This document shows positions 27,516-36,598 of a stretch of 64,000 nucleotides of DNA, piece by piece. Source of the stretch: Paracoccaceae bacterium. Its GTDB lineage: Bacteria > Pseudomonadota > Alphaproteobacteria > Rhodobacterales > Rhodobacteraceae. The number at the start of each line of letters is the position of its first letter. Positions within the stretch are counted from its first letter, which is position 1. The notes below the pieces were generated by a model, which did not search any database, was not told the origin of the DNA, and was given only the letters and a program-made list of their open reading frames with translations. The position numbers and the translations under genes were made by a program. The DNA is taken from contig JASJAU010000006.1 of NCBI GenBank assembly GCA_030066855.1, positions 1 through 64,000 of the forward strand, read 5' to 3'.

Positions 27516-30059
27516 ATGCCCGTCGTTGTTGTCGAGTCCCCGGCTAAGGCCAAGACAATCAACAATTATCTCGGCTCCGACTACACAGTCCTCGCAAGCT
27601 ACGGGCATGTGCGCGATCTGCCGTCCAAGGACGGTTCGGTCGACCCGGACGACGATTTCGGGATGAAGTGGGAGGTCGGGAGCGACTCTAAAAAGCACGT
27701 CAAAGCGATCGCGGACGCGCTCAGGGACGACCCCGTCCTGATCCTCGCCACAGACCCCGACCGCGAGGGCGAGGCGATCTCCTGGCACCTGGAGGAGACG
27801 CTGCGCAACCGGAAGGCCCTGAAGAAGGACACGCCCGTCAGTCGGGTGGTCTTCAACGCCATCACCAAGTCCGCAGTGACCGAGGCGATGTCGAATCCGC
27901 GCGAGATCGACCGCGACCTGGTCGAGGCCTATCTCGCCCGTCGCGCCCTCGATTATCTCGTGGGGTTCAACCTCTCGCCGGTTCTGTGGCGAAAGCTCCC
28001 GGGCGCCCGTTCGGCGGGCCGCGTGCAATCGGTCTGCCTGCGCCTGATCGTTGAGCGCGAGATGGAGATCGAGGTCTTCCGCGCACGGGAGTATTGGACG
28101 GTCAAGGCGCTCCTGACAACGCCGCGCGGGCAGGAGTATGAGGCACGGCTCACCGTTCTGGGCGGCGCCAAGCTCGACAAGTTCGACATCCCGAACGAGG
28201 CGGCGGCCGAGCTTGCCGTTCAGGCGATTAACTCCCGTGACCTGACGGTGAAATCGGTCGAGGCCAAGCCCGCCTCCCGCAACCCATCCGCGCCATTCAT
28301 GACCTCGACGCTACAGCAGGAGGCGAGCCGCAAGTTCGGCTTCGGCGCACGCCAGACAATGCAGATCGCCCAACGGCTCTACGAGGCCGGGCACATAACC
28401 TATATGCGGACTGACGGCATCGACATGGCGCCCGAGGCGGTCATGGCCGCGCGCGACGCGATCAAGGAGCGGTACGGCGAGAGCTACCTCCCAGACAGCC
28501 CGCGCATGTACAAGAACAAGGCCAAGAATGCGCAGGAGGCGCATGAGTGCATCCGCCCCACCCGGATGACCGCCGACCCGGCGAGCCTGGGCCTGCGCGA
28601 CGCCGATCAAACAAAACTCTACGATCTTATCTGGAAGCGAACGCTTGCCAGCCAGATGGCGGGCGCCCGGCTGGAGCGCACCACGGTGGATGTGGGCAGC
28701 GGGGACGGGCAGGTCGAGCTAAGGGCGACCGGCCAGGTGGTCCTGTTCGACGGGTTTATGCGCGTCTACGAAGAAGGCCGCGACGACGTGGCCGATGAGG
28801 ACGACAAGCGCCTGCCGCAGATCATGCAGGGCGAGGCGGCGGCCAAATCCTCGGTCACGCCGGAGCAGCATTTCACCCAGCCCCCGCCCCGCTACACCGA
28901 AGCCACGCTGGTCAAGCGGATGGAGGAGCTCGGCATCGGCCGCCCATCGACCTACGCCTCGATCGTGACGACGATTCAGGACCGGGGCTATGTGCGGAAA
29001 GAGAAAAACCGGCTCTTCCCCGAAGACAAGGGCCGCCTGGTCACCGCCTTTCTGGTCAATTACTTCCGGCGCTACGTGGGCTACGACTTCACCGCCAAGC
29101 TCGAGGACGAGCTCGACGACATCACTGCCGGCGACCGCGACTGGCAGGACGTGCTCAGCCGTTTCTGGCGCGACTTTAAGGCGGCGATCGAGGAGACGAG
29201 CGAGCTTCGGATTACCGAGGTGCTCGAGAAGATCAACGAAGTGCTTGAGCCGCACCTCTTCCCGCCGAACGAGGACGGTAGCGATCCGCGTCTTTGCCCG
29301 AACTGCGGCGAGGGGCGGCTGTCGATGCGCACCGCGCGGTCGGGCGGAGCCTTTATCGGCTGCTCCCGCTATCCCGACTGCCGCTACACCCGCGCCTTCG
29401 GCCCCCCTGGAACCGAACCGGAAAGCGCGATCCCACCCGAGGGCAAGCTCTTGGGCCAGGACGGCTCGGACAAAATCTGGGTCCACAAGGGGCGGTTCGG
29501 GCCCTACGTGCAGCGGGGCGAAGTGACCGAAGAAGTGAAAAAACCGCCGCGCCAATCCGTTCCTGAGGGTTGGGATCCGGCAGAGGTTTCTCTCGAACAA
29601 GCGCTGAAGCTTCTCGAATTGCCGCGCCTGGTGGGCCGGCATCCGGCCGACGACGTGCCGATCTGGGCCAATCTTGGGCGCTATGGCCCCTACCTCAAAC
29701 ACGCGGAATCCACCAGTTTCAAAGGCGGCACCAACGCCAATCTGGAGTCCATCGACGAGGTTTGGGAGGTCGGCATGAATCGCGCCGTCCAGCTCATCGA
29801 CGAGAAGGCCGCGTCACGCGGGCGCGGGCGGGGTCAGGCGAAAACGCTCAAGGACCTCGGCGAGCATCCGGAAAGCGGCGGGCCAGTCGCCATCATGGAT
29901 GGGAAGTACGGGCCTTACGTGAAGTGGGACAAGGTCAACGCGACGCTGCCCAAGGACACCGATCCGGACAAGGTCACGATGGACATGGCGATCGAGCTGA
30001 TCGCCGCCAAGGCCGCCAGCAAGGGCAAGAGAGGCGGGCGAAGGAAGAAGGCGGGCTAA
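27516..30059 (+). CDS. topA: DNA topoisomerase I
   Basis: An 847-residue type IA topoisomerase. TOPRIM starts at MPVVVVESPAKAKTINNYLG and continues through TDPDREGEAISWHLEETL. The active-site tyrosine is Tyr296 in HITYMRTDGIDM. One four-Cys zinc finger is visible (Cys594, Cys597, Cys616, Cys622), followed by three or four glycine/Tyr-rich C-terminal repeats (FGPYVQRGE, YGPYLKHAE, YGPYVKWDK) and a basic tail. The ATG at 27516 is chosen because the N-terminus then starts at the TOPRIM strand. It converges with the DUF2267 gene, overlapping 4 nt. Confidence 0.96.
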   Translation: MPVVVVESPAKAKTINNYLGSDYTVLASYGHVRDLPSKDGSVDPDDDFGMKWEVGSDSKKHVKAIADALRDDPVLILATDPDREGEAISWHLEETLRNRKALKKDTPVSRVVFNAITKSAVTEAMSNPREIDRDLVEAYLARRALDYLVGFNLSPVLWRKLPGARSAGRVQSVCLRLIVEREMEIEVFRAREYWTVKALLTTPRGQEYEARLTVLGGAKLDKFDIPNEAAAELAVQAINSRDLTVKSVEAKPASRNPSAPFMTSTLQQEASRKFGFGARQTMQIAQRLYEAGHITYMRTDGIDMAPEAVMAARDAIKERYGESYLPDSPRMYKNKAKNAQEAHECIRPTRMTADPASLGLRDADQTKLYDLIWKRTLASQMAGARLERTTVDVGSGDGQVELRATGQVVLFDGFMRVYEEGRDDVADEDDKRLPQIMQGEAAAKSSVTPEQHFTQPPPRYTEATLVKRMEELGIGRPSTYASIVTTIQDRGYVRKEKNRLFPEDKGRLVTAFLVNYFRRYVGYDFTAKLEDELDDITAGDRDWQDVLSRFWRDFKAAIEETSELRITEVLEKINEVLEPHLFPPNEDGSDPRLCPNCGEGRLSMRTARSGGAFIGCSRYPDCRYTRAFGPPGTEPESAIPPEGKLLGQDGSDKIWVHKGRFGPYVQRGEVTEEVKKPPRQSVPEGWDPAEVSLEQALKLLELPRLVGRHPADDVPIWANLGRYGPYLKHAESTSFKGGTNANLESIDEVWEVGMNRAVQLIDEKAASRGRGRGQAKTLKDLGEHPESGGPVAIMDGKYGPYVKWDKVNATLPKDTDPDKVTMDMAIELIAAKAASKGKRGGRRKKAG

Positions 30060-30514
30060 TACAACCGCCGCGCGATCTCGTCCGGGTCTTCCGTCTCCAC
30101 ATGCCAGAACGCCCGCGCCTCCTCGGGCAGCTTTGAGAGCACGATCTCGAACTGCCGGTGGTTCACATACCGCCAAAGCGCCCAGGCCGTCGCTTCGATC
30201 GCGTCATTGGGCGTAAGGTTGTGGTTTTGGCGGACTCTCTGCGCCTCTCGGTTCATCTCGCCCTTGCTGCCAAACGGCAAGGGCGGGGCGCCGACATCCC
30301 AGTCGCGGATGAAGATCGCGGCCAGAACCGACGGCAGGACGCTCGCAAAGACGATCCCTTCCGATGGCGTCAGGCGCCGGCGAAAAACCTGAAAGACCGC
30401 ATCAACCGCCGTATAGGCGCTGTTGTCTGAGACCAGATCCATCCGCTCCTTCACGTCGTCCAGAAACGCGCGAAACTCCATTGAGGCGTGGCGATGGCTG
30501 TTCGGCATAGGCAT
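30056..30514 (-). CDS. DUF2267 family protein
   Basis: A 152-residue protein whose FRAFLDDVKERMDLVSDNSA, AVFQVFRRRLTPSEGIVFAS and LPSVLAAIFIRDWDVG segments fit the DUF2267 pattern of two helical repeats. Function not established. Start could be 30514, 30508 or 30481 (all ATG); I chose the longest that stays clear of the upstream divergent gene. It converges with topA and is divergent from scoA. Confidence 0.55.
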   Translation of the reverse strand: MPMPNSHRHASMEFRAFLDDVKERMDLVSDNSAYTAVDAVFQVFRRRLTPSEGIVFASVLPSVLAAIFIRDWDVGAPPLPFGSKGEMNREAQRVRQNHNLTPNDAIEATAWALWRYVNHRQFEIVLSKLPEEARAFWHVETEDPDEIARRLY

Positions 30515-30654
30515 GAGACGGCTCATCCAAGGCGAGGTTGAGCGAGTGTCGCCCGCAAGCGCGCCTGCCTCAAGCGCCCATGCCGCGCTGCGGCGATTGA
30601 CTCTGCCCCGCCCCCGCGTCAGAACCTTGCGCGACATCGGCAGGGAAGCGTTTC

Positions 30655-31359
30655 ATGAAAAAAGTCTATGCCAGCGCGACCGAGGCGCTCGACGGCCTCC
30701 TCCACGACAACATGCTCATCGCCGCCGGCGGTTTCGGGCTTTGCGGGATACCGGAGCTCTGCATCGACGCCATCGTGGAAAGCGGGGTCCAGCACATCAC
30801 CATTGCGTCGAACAACTGCGGCGTGGACGGGTTCGGTCTGGGCAAGCTTCTGGACACCAAACAGATCAAGAAGATGATGTCATCTTACGTGGGCGAGAAC
30901 GCCGAGTTCATGCGCCAGTACCTGTCGGGCGAGCTGGAGTTGGAGTTCAACCCGCAGGGCACGCTGGCCGAGCGGATGCGCGCTGGCGGCTGCGGCATCC
31001 CCGGGTTCTACACCCGGACAGGCGTTGGCACGGTCATCGCCGAGGGCAAGGAGCACAAGGACTTCCATGGCGAGACTTACATCATGGAAGAGGGAATCTT
31101 CGCCGACCTATCCATCGTTAAGGCCTGGAAGGCCGACACCACAGGAAACGCCATCTTTCGAAAGACCGCCCGCAACTTTAATCCGCCCGCCGCGATGTGC
31201 GGGAAGATTTGCGTGATGGAAGTCGAGGAGATCGTGCAGCCGGGCGAGCTGGACCCCGACCACATCCATCTGCCTGGCATCTACGTGAACCGCATCATTC
31301 AGGGCGAGCACGAGAAGCGCATTGAACAACGCACCGTCCGTCAGAGGGAGGAAGCCTGA
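30655..31359 (+). CDS. scoA: 3-oxoacid CoA-transferase subunit A
   Basis: A 234-residue subunit of a succinyl-CoA:3-ketoacid CoA-transferase. Signature GGFGLCGIPELCIDAIVESG at about residues 23-42, and ITIASNNCGVDGFGLGKLLD. The enzyme moves CoA from succinyl-CoA to acetoacetate. It overlaps scoB by one nucleotide (TGATG at 31357-31361), so the two subunits are made together. Confidence 0.93.
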   Translation: MKKVYASATEALDGLLHDNMLIAAGGFGLCGIPELCIDAIVESGVQHITIASNNCGVDGFGLGKLLDTKQIKKMMSSYVGENAEFMRQYLSGELELEFNPQGTLAERMRAGGCGIPGFYTRTGVGTVIAEGKEHKDFHGETYIMEEGIFADLSIVKAWKADTTGNAIFRKTARNFNPPAAMCGKICVMEVEEIVQPGELDPDHIHLPGIYVNRIIQGEHEKRIEQRTVRQREEA

Positions 31360-31982
31360 TGCCCTGGGACCGCAATCAAATGGCCGAACGGGCCGCAAAG
31401 GAACTAGAAGACGGCATGTACGTGAACCTCGGCATCGGAATTCCGACGCTGGTGGCGAACTACGTGGGCGACAAAGACATCACGCTGCAGTCGGAAAACG
31501 GCATGTTGGGCATGGGGCCGTTCCCTTTAGAGGGCGAGGAAGACCCGGACCTCATCAACGCGGGCAAGCAGACGATCACCGAGCTGGACCGAACCGCGTA
31601 TTTCGACAGCTCGCAGAGCTTCGGCATGATCCGGGGCGGCAAGATCGCCGCGGCGATTCTGGGCGCGATGGAGGTGTCCGAGAAAGGGGATCTGGCGAAC
31701 TGGATGATCCCCGGCAAGCTTGTGAAAGGCATGGGCGGGGCGATGGATCTCGTGGCGGGCGTCGGCCGTGTGATCGTGGTCATGGACCACACCAACAAGC
31801 ACGGCGAGTCGAAGCTTTTGAAAGAATGCACGCTCCCCCTGACGGGCAAGGGCGTGGTCGACCTGATCATCACCAACCTCGGCGTTATGGAAGTCGATCA
31901 CAAAGGCCTGCACATCATCGAGTGCGCGCCCGGCGTGACCCGCGAAGAGATTCGCGCGGCGACCGAGGCCAACGTTGTCTGA
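31359..31982 (+). CDS. scoB: 3-oxoacid CoA-transferase subunit B
   Basis: A 207-residue subunit with the catalytic glutamate in LQSENGMLGMGPFP (Glu46), the residue that forms the acyl-CoA thioester intermediate in this family. The GIGIPTLVANYVGD loop and LLKECTLPLTGKGVVDLIIT also match. It forms the beta half of a ketone-body CoA-transferase with scoA. Confidence 0.93.
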   Translation: MPWDRNQMAERAAKELEDGMYVNLGIGIPTLVANYVGDKDITLQSENGMLGMGPFPLEGEEDPDLINAGKQTITELDRTAYFDSSQSFGMIRGGKIAAAILGAMEVSEKGDLANWMIPGKLVKGMGGAMDLVAGVGRVIVVMDHTNKHGESKLLKECTLPLTGKGVVDLIITNLGVMEVDHKGLHIIECAPGVTREEIRAATEANVV

Positions 31983-32265
31983 GTTTCAGATCGAGACCGA
32001 GATCGATGGTTCCAAGGGCCGCTACGTAATCCGGCAGGACGGCGAGGAGGCGGAGCTGACCTTCTCCATCGCCTCGCCGACCATGCGGATCGCTGATCAC
32101 ACGGGCGTTCCGGACACGTTCCGCTCGACCGGTATGGGGCACGCGCTGGTCGAGCACCTGGTCGCGGCGGCCCGGCGCGAGGGGTTCAAAATCGTGCCGC
32201 TCTGCCCCTTCGTGAATGCGGAAAGGCGCAGACACCCGGAATGGGCAGATGCCTTCAACGTCTGA
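31975..32265 (+). CDS. Small GNAT-family protein (COG2388 type)
   Basis: A 96-residue protein with a minimal GNAT core: MRIADHTGVPDTFRSTGMGH (acyl-CoA loop STGMGHAL), then GFKIVPLCPFVNAERRRHPE. It begins at a TTG inside the scoB 3' end (8-nt overlap); no later ATG leaves a complete domain. The tight overlap argues for co-translation with the CoA-transferase. Substrate unknown. Confidence 0.78.
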   Translation: MSEFQIETEIDGSKGRYVIRQDGEEAELTFSIASPTMRIADHTGVPDTFRSTGMGHALVEHLVAAARREGFKIVPLCPFVNAERRRHPEWADAFNV

Positions 32266-32338
32266 CGCCTTGCGCCACTGTTCCTAAAACCGAAACAGCA
32301 TCATAATATCGCCTAAATCTGTCGCTAGCCGACGGCCA

Positions 32339-33358
32339 ATGGCAATGAGCAGTGCGTCAACCTCCAACCGGCTTTCCGCGCCCGCGTCCGCGCGCCGCTG
32401 GCGCGATGTTGCGCTTTTGGGCGGACTGTTCCTTTTGGTGGTCGCTGGACTCGCGGGGCTTGCGGCGGCGACCGGTTGGGAGGAGACGCTGGCAGGCCTG
32501 CAAAGACTGACCATTGCCCAGCTCCTCCTCCTCCTGGCGCTAAGCCTGATGAACTACGGCTTCAGGGCGCTCCGCTGGCACCTGTTCTCAGGACGCCTGG
32601 GTTTGGGCCTGCCGCTCGCCGCCGACACACGCCACTTTCTCGGCGGCTTCGCGATGTCGGTGACGCCCGGTCGAGTGGGCGAACTGGTTCGCATGCGTTG
32701 GATCCGACGCGAAACGGGCTGGCCCTTCGACCGGACGGCGCCGCTCGTTCTCGTGGACCGCGCCTCCGACCTGGCGGCCATGGCTGTGGTGCTGGCGATC
32801 GCCATCGCGCTCTCGACCGGCGGGATCGCAGGCGGGGTGCCTGTCGCGATCGCGGCGCTCGCTGTCGCCTGGGTGGCGACGCGGCCCAACCTCCTGCGCG
32901 GGATCGCCGAGGGCGCCTATCGACTCATTGGACGCCGCCTGCCCCGGCTTTTCGCCCGCATCCGGCGCGCTTCCGTGTCGCTCGGGGCCTTCAACGGGCC
33001 CGGCCTGCTCTTCGCGGCGTCCTTCCTCGGCATTGTCGGCTGGGCGGCCGAGGGCGTGGCGTTCTGGCTGCTCCTCGTGTGGATGGGCGCAGACATCGGC
33101 CTCGCCATGGCCGTGGCGATCTTCATTTTCGCGACGCTCGCAGGCGGCCTCACCGGCGCGCCGGGCGGCATCGGCGGGGCGGAGGCGGCGATGGTCGCGC
33201 TTCTGGCCTTGAACGGCGTGCCGCTCGAAATCGCTGCGCCTGCAACTCTTATCATCCGCGTGACAACCCTCTGGTTCGCTATCGGGATCGGCCTCCTGGT
33301 CTTCCCGGTCGCCGAGCGGCACTCCCTGAAAGGCGGCCATGCTTTGGAAAACAGCTGA
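32339..33358 (+). CDS. UPF0104/lysylphosphatidylglycerol synthase transmembrane-type protein
   Basis: A 339-residue polytopic membrane protein with about eight helices (e.g. VALLGGLFLLVVAGLAGLAA, TIAQLLLLLALSLMNYGFRA) and the family phrases SVTPGRVGELVRMRWIRR and GLTGAPGGIGGAEAAMVAL. It lacks the C-terminal aminoacyl-transferase domain of MprF, so it may be a flippase or carrier of a lipid-linked group. Its last 20 nt overlap the DprE1-like gene, which suggests a shared role in polyprenyl-linked sugar handling. Confidence 0.8.
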   Translation: MAMSSASTSNRLSAPASARRWRDVALLGGLFLLVVAGLAGLAAATGWEETLAGLQRLTIAQLLLLLALSLMNYGFRALRWHLFSGRLGLGLPLAADTRHFLGGFAMSVTPGRVGELVRMRWIRRETGWPFDRTAPLVLVDRASDLAAMAVVLAIAIALSTGGIAGGVPVAIAALAVAWVATRPNLLRGIAEGAYRLIGRRLPRLFARIRRASVSLGAFNGPGLLFAASFLGIVGWAAEGVAFWLLLVWMGADIGLAMAVAIFIFATLAGGLTGAPGGIGGAEAAMVALLALNGVPLEIAAPATLIIRVTTLWFAIGIGLLVFPVAERHSLKGGHALENS

Positions 33359-34646
33359 ACTCTCCGGCTGGGGCCGCGCCTTGCGCGGGCCCGCCCAGCT
33401 TGCCCGGCCCGAGCGCGCATCCACCCTCGCCGCGCTGCAGTCCGAGGTGCCTGCGCCGGCCATCGGCATGCGCCGCAGCTACGGCGACGCGCCTCTGAAT
33501 TCTGGCGGCAAGGCGATCGACATGACCCGGCTGGACCGGGTGTTGAGCTTCGACGCGGACACCGGGCTCCTTGAGGTGGAAGCGGGGGCGCGGCTTGGCG
33601 AGCTCGTCCGCATCTTCGCGCCCAAGGGTTGGCTGCCGCCGGTTCTTCCGGGCACAGGGCTCGCGACCGTGGGCGGTGCGATCGCCATGGACGTGCACGG
33701 CAAAAACCACCATGGCGCGGGCACCTTTGGCTGCCATGTTCGGGCCCTCTCCTTGATGACTCCCAAAGGACCAAAGACGGTCAAAGAGGGCTCAGCGCTA
33801 TTCAAAGCGACCATCGGCGGTCTGGGCCAGACAGGGCCGATCTATTCCGCCAAGTTCCAGCTTTTGAGGACGAAAGGCGACGTGATCGTTGTGACCGAAC
33901 GCCGGATCGAGGGCTGGGACGCGTTCATCTCCTATCTTGACGCCTCCGACGCGACCTACACGGTCGGCTGGATCGACGCGACCGCAACCGGCAACGCCCT
34001 TGGGCGCGGCATCCTGGAAGAGGCGGAGACCGGCGGCGGTCTCGTCCCGCCCGCTAAGCGAGGCAAAAAGGTGCCCGTCGACGCGCCGGACTTCACGCTC
34101 TCGCCTCCCGTGGTGCGGGCGTTCAACGCCGCCTATTGGCGGCGCGTTCCGAATGCCGGGCGCACGGTGGTCAAACCGATCGACGACTTCTTCTTCCCGC
34201 TCGACAGGATCCACGACTGGAACCGGCTCTACGGCAAAACCGGCTTTCATCAATTCCAATGCGTGGTCCCGCTGGCCCAAGCGGGCGCGCTCCGCGAGAT
34301 CCTGGCCAGGATCGCGCGGTCCGGCCTTGCCTCCCCGCTTGCCGTACTGAAGCGGATGGGGCCGGGGCGGGCCGGGTACATGTCCTTCCCGATGGAGGGC
34401 TACACGCTCGCCGTCGATTTCCCCAATCGGAGCGGCGCCGAGGCTCTCATTTCTGAGCTGGAGCGCGATGCGGCGAAGGCCGAAGGCCGGATCTATCTCG
34501 CCAAGGACGCACTCGCCGCGCCCGAGACGATCCGATCGATGTACCCCGAGCATGGCGACTGGCTGAAAGCCGTGCGCAAAGCGGACCCGGGGGCCGCCTA
34601 CGAGACGGACATGACGAGGCGGTTGAACCTGAGAGGCGCGGAATGA
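33339..34646 (+). CDS. DprE1-like FAD-dependent polyprenyl-phosphoryl-ribose oxidase
   Basis: A 435-residue FAD_binding_4/ALO-type oxidoreductase that follows mycobacterial DprE1 phrase by phrase: WGR near residue 11, RSYGDAPLNSGG, VLPGTGLATVGGAIAMDVHG, the flavin-region HGKNHH (120-125), FPLDRIHDWNRLYGKTGFHQ, and AKDALAAPETIRSMYP with Lys389 at the DprE1 Lys418 position. The cysteine of DprE1 (Cys387) is replaced by Ala358 (GYTLAVDFP). With the next gene it would oxidise and reduce C2 of a polyprenyl-linked pentose. Starts 20 nt inside the membrane gene. Confidence 0.82.
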   Translation: MLWKTAELSGWGRALRGPAQLARPERASTLAALQSEVPAPAIGMRRSYGDAPLNSGGKAIDMTRLDRVLSFDADTGLLEVEAGARLGELVRIFAPKGWLPPVLPGTGLATVGGAIAMDVHGKNHHGAGTFGCHVRALSLMTPKGPKTVKEGSALFKATIGGLGQTGPIYSAKFQLLRTKGDVIVVTERRIEGWDAFISYLDASDATYTVGWIDATATGNALGRGILEEAETGGGLVPPAKRGKKVPVDAPDFTLSPPVVRAFNAAYWRRVPNAGRTVVKPIDDFFFPLDRIHDWNRLYGKTGFHQFQCVVPLAQAGALREILARIARSGLASPLAVLKRMGPGRAGYMSFPMEGYTLAVDFPNRSGAEALISELERDAAKAEGRIYLAKDALAAPETIRSMYPEHGDWLKAVRKADPGAAYETDMTRRLNLRGAE

Positions 34647-35377
34647 CGACCTGGATCATCCTCGGCGGCACATCGACCATCGCCCGCGCCTTCGCCCGGA
34701 AGGCGGCGGATCGCGGCGAGGGCGTCATCCTGGCCGGGCGCGACGCCGATGATCTGGCCGCCACCGCGGCGGATTGCGCCGCGAGGGGGGCGCCTTTGGG
34801 CGAGTCGATCCGACTCGACGCCCGCGACCCTTTGACCTTCGGCCCAATCGCGGAAAGGGCGGGCCGCATATCGGACGAGATTGGCATCGCAGTTTTTGTC
34901 GGCTCAATGCCGTCGCAGGAAGAAATCGACTCCGACCCCGCCCTGATCGACGGCGTGGTGGCCGATAATTACTCCGGTCCGGCGCGTCTCTTACATGAAC
35001 TGGCACCCCTCCTGGAAGACCGCGGTGCGGGGACCGTCATCGGCGTCGGATCGGTGGCGGGGGATCGCGGGCGGATCGGCAACTACGTCTATGGATCCAG
35101 CAAGTCAGGCTTTCACGCCTATCTGTCCGGTCTCAGAAACCGCCTCGGTCGATCCGGGGTTCATGTAGTGACTGTCAAACCGGGCACGGTGGACACCGCG
35201 ATGACCTGGGGGATGGAGAAGCTCCCCTTCCTCGCGCCGCCCGAAAAGATCGTCCAAGACATCTTCCGCGCGGCAGACAAGAAGAAGGACGTGATCTACA
35301 CGCCTTTGATCTGGTGGCCGGTCATGACCGTGATCCGGGCGATCCCTGAGCGCGTCTTCAAAAAGATGAGCATCTGA
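34643..35377 (+). CDS. DprE2-like short-chain reductase
   Basis: A 244-residue SDR enzyme. The cofactor loop is GGTSTIARAFA, the catalytic residues are Ser137, Tyr150 and Lys154 (YGSSK), and the C-terminal IRAIPERVFKKMSI closely resembles the tail of mycobacterial DprE2. It overlaps the DprE1-like gene by 4 nt (ATGA). It probably reduces a keto-pentose intermediate to give the arabino epimer; this follows from the partner and the family, not from a visible substrate site. Confidence 0.82.
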   Translation: MTTWIILGGTSTIARAFARKAADRGEGVILAGRDADDLAATAADCAARGAPLGESIRLDARDPLTFGPIAERAGRISDEIGIAVFVGSMPSQEEIDSDPALIDGVVADNYSGPARLLHELAPLLEDRGAGTVIGVGSVAGDRGRIGNYVYGSSKSGFHAYLSGLRNRLGRSGVHVVTVKPGTVDTAMTWGMEKLPFLAPPEKIVQDIFRAADKKKDVIYTPLIWWPVMTVIRAIPERVFKKMSI

Positions 35378-35394
35378 GCGGCTGCGGCTCCGCC

Positions 35395-36273
35395 CTATCT
35401 AACCGAGAAGACGCAGCCGTCGGTTATCAGCTCTGGTGGAGTCTGACAGAGCGACCGGGCGACGTTCCAGGCGGCCAAGACCTTGGGCACATAGGCCCGT
35501 GTCTCGGCAAAAGGCGGCACGCCCGCATGCTGGGAAACAGCGCCTTCTCCCGCATTGTATCCCGCAAGCGCCAGAACGGGATCGCGGTCAAACTCGCGGA
35601 GCAGCCAGTCCAGATAGGCCACGCCGCCCTGAATGTTCTCGCGCGCGTTCATACTGTCGTCCACTCCGAACCTCGCCGCCGTGGCGGGCATCAACTGCAT
35701 GAGCCCTTCCGCCCCGGCCCGGCTGACCGCATCAATGCGGCCGGCGCTTTCGATGGAGATGACGGCGAGCACGAGAGCAGGAGAGACCTCGGTTCCGATG
35801 GTCGAGGTCAGGATGTCCACGCCGTGCCGCTCGGCGATGGACCGGAGCGTCTGCAACCGGGGGGTTCCCACCTTTGCAACCCCACGCTGGACAGCGGCCA
35901 GCGCGTCCTGAAAACGCGACGCGGGGTCCTCGTTCAATCCCGGTGAAACGACGTCCCAATACCAGTCGAACTCAGTGGAGCCGTCTGGGACCACGCCGCC
36001 CGGCACGCGAAATGCCGCGTCCGGCCTCGGGTCGCCCGGCCGGCGCGGCTCCTCGCCCGGCGTGATCCGATAGACTTCTGCCTCCGGGTCGATCTGCACG
36101 GTGATTCTGCGAGGTGCATCGCCCGAAGGCGGCGCGACGCGCCGAAACGTGAAATCGCCGCCAGTCTGGGCGGTCTGAGCGGAGGCGGGGCCTGCGACTC
36201 CCGGCGAAAGCGCGGGAATCGACGCGACCGCGGCGCCGACCAGAAGAAATCGCAAGATGCCAATCAGTTTCAT
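35395..36273 (-). CDS. Periplasmic lytic transglycosylase (SLT domain)
   Basis: A 292-residue secreted protein with a signal peptide (LLVGAAVASIPALSPGVAGP). The C-terminal SLT domain carries the catalytic glutamate in LAVISIESAGRIDAVSRAGA (Glu175), AEGLMQLMPATAARFGV and LALAGYNAGEGAVSQHAG. It cleaves peptidoglycan with 1,6-anhydro products. It lies next to the Tad locus and could open the wall for the pilus, but it faces the opposite way and may be unrelated. Start 36273 chosen for the signal peptide. Confidence 0.85.
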   Translation of the reverse strand: MKLIGILRFLLVGAAVASIPALSPGVAGPASAQTAQTGGDFTFRRVAPPSGDAPRRITVQIDPEAEVYRITPGEEPRRPGDPRPDAAFRVPGGVVPDGSTEFDWYWDVVSPGLNEDPASRFQDALAAVQRGVAKVGTPRLQTLRSIAERHGVDILTSTIGTEVSPALVLAVISIESAGRIDAVSRAGAEGLMQLMPATAARFGVDDSMNARENIQGGVAYLDWLLREFDRDPVLALAGYNAGEGAVSQHAGVPPFAETRAYVPKVLAAWNVARSLCQTPPELITDGCVFSVR

Positions 36274-36598
36274 GGCCCGTTTTTTCGCAAATCGCCCCCG
36301 CATCGGCCAGCACAATCGGGCGTATTGTTCGCGTTTGCCGGATAGTCGTGCCCGACGGACATCATTGACTATCATGACGAAACCCAATTTCAGTTTTATT
36401 CATTTATTTTCAGGTAGTTATTAGATTCATCCCATCTTTCGCATGCGTGCGAAAATTGTACCTCCGGCGCCAAACTCTCGCCCCAATTACCGGCGAGAAA
36501 AGCAACATGCCAAGGCGGCAAAGGATTGGAAGTGAGAGTTTCGGTCCCTTCAGTCGTCAAGGTTGTTTGGAAACTGATCCTACCCAATGGAGGGACAC
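36274..36598 (+). promoter_or_regulatory. Intergenic region before the Tad pilin gene with two inverted repeats
   Basis: This 325-nt gap is visibly more AT-rich than its surroundings and holds no gene I can support. It contains two perfect inverted repeats: TTTCGCA-TGCG-TGCGAAA at 36437-36454, and TCTCGCC-N9-GGCGAGA at 36476-36498. Either could be an operator or a leader hairpin. A TTGACT at 36365-36370 lacks a convincing -10 box. The pilin start is preceded by AGGGACAC. Confidence 0.5.
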
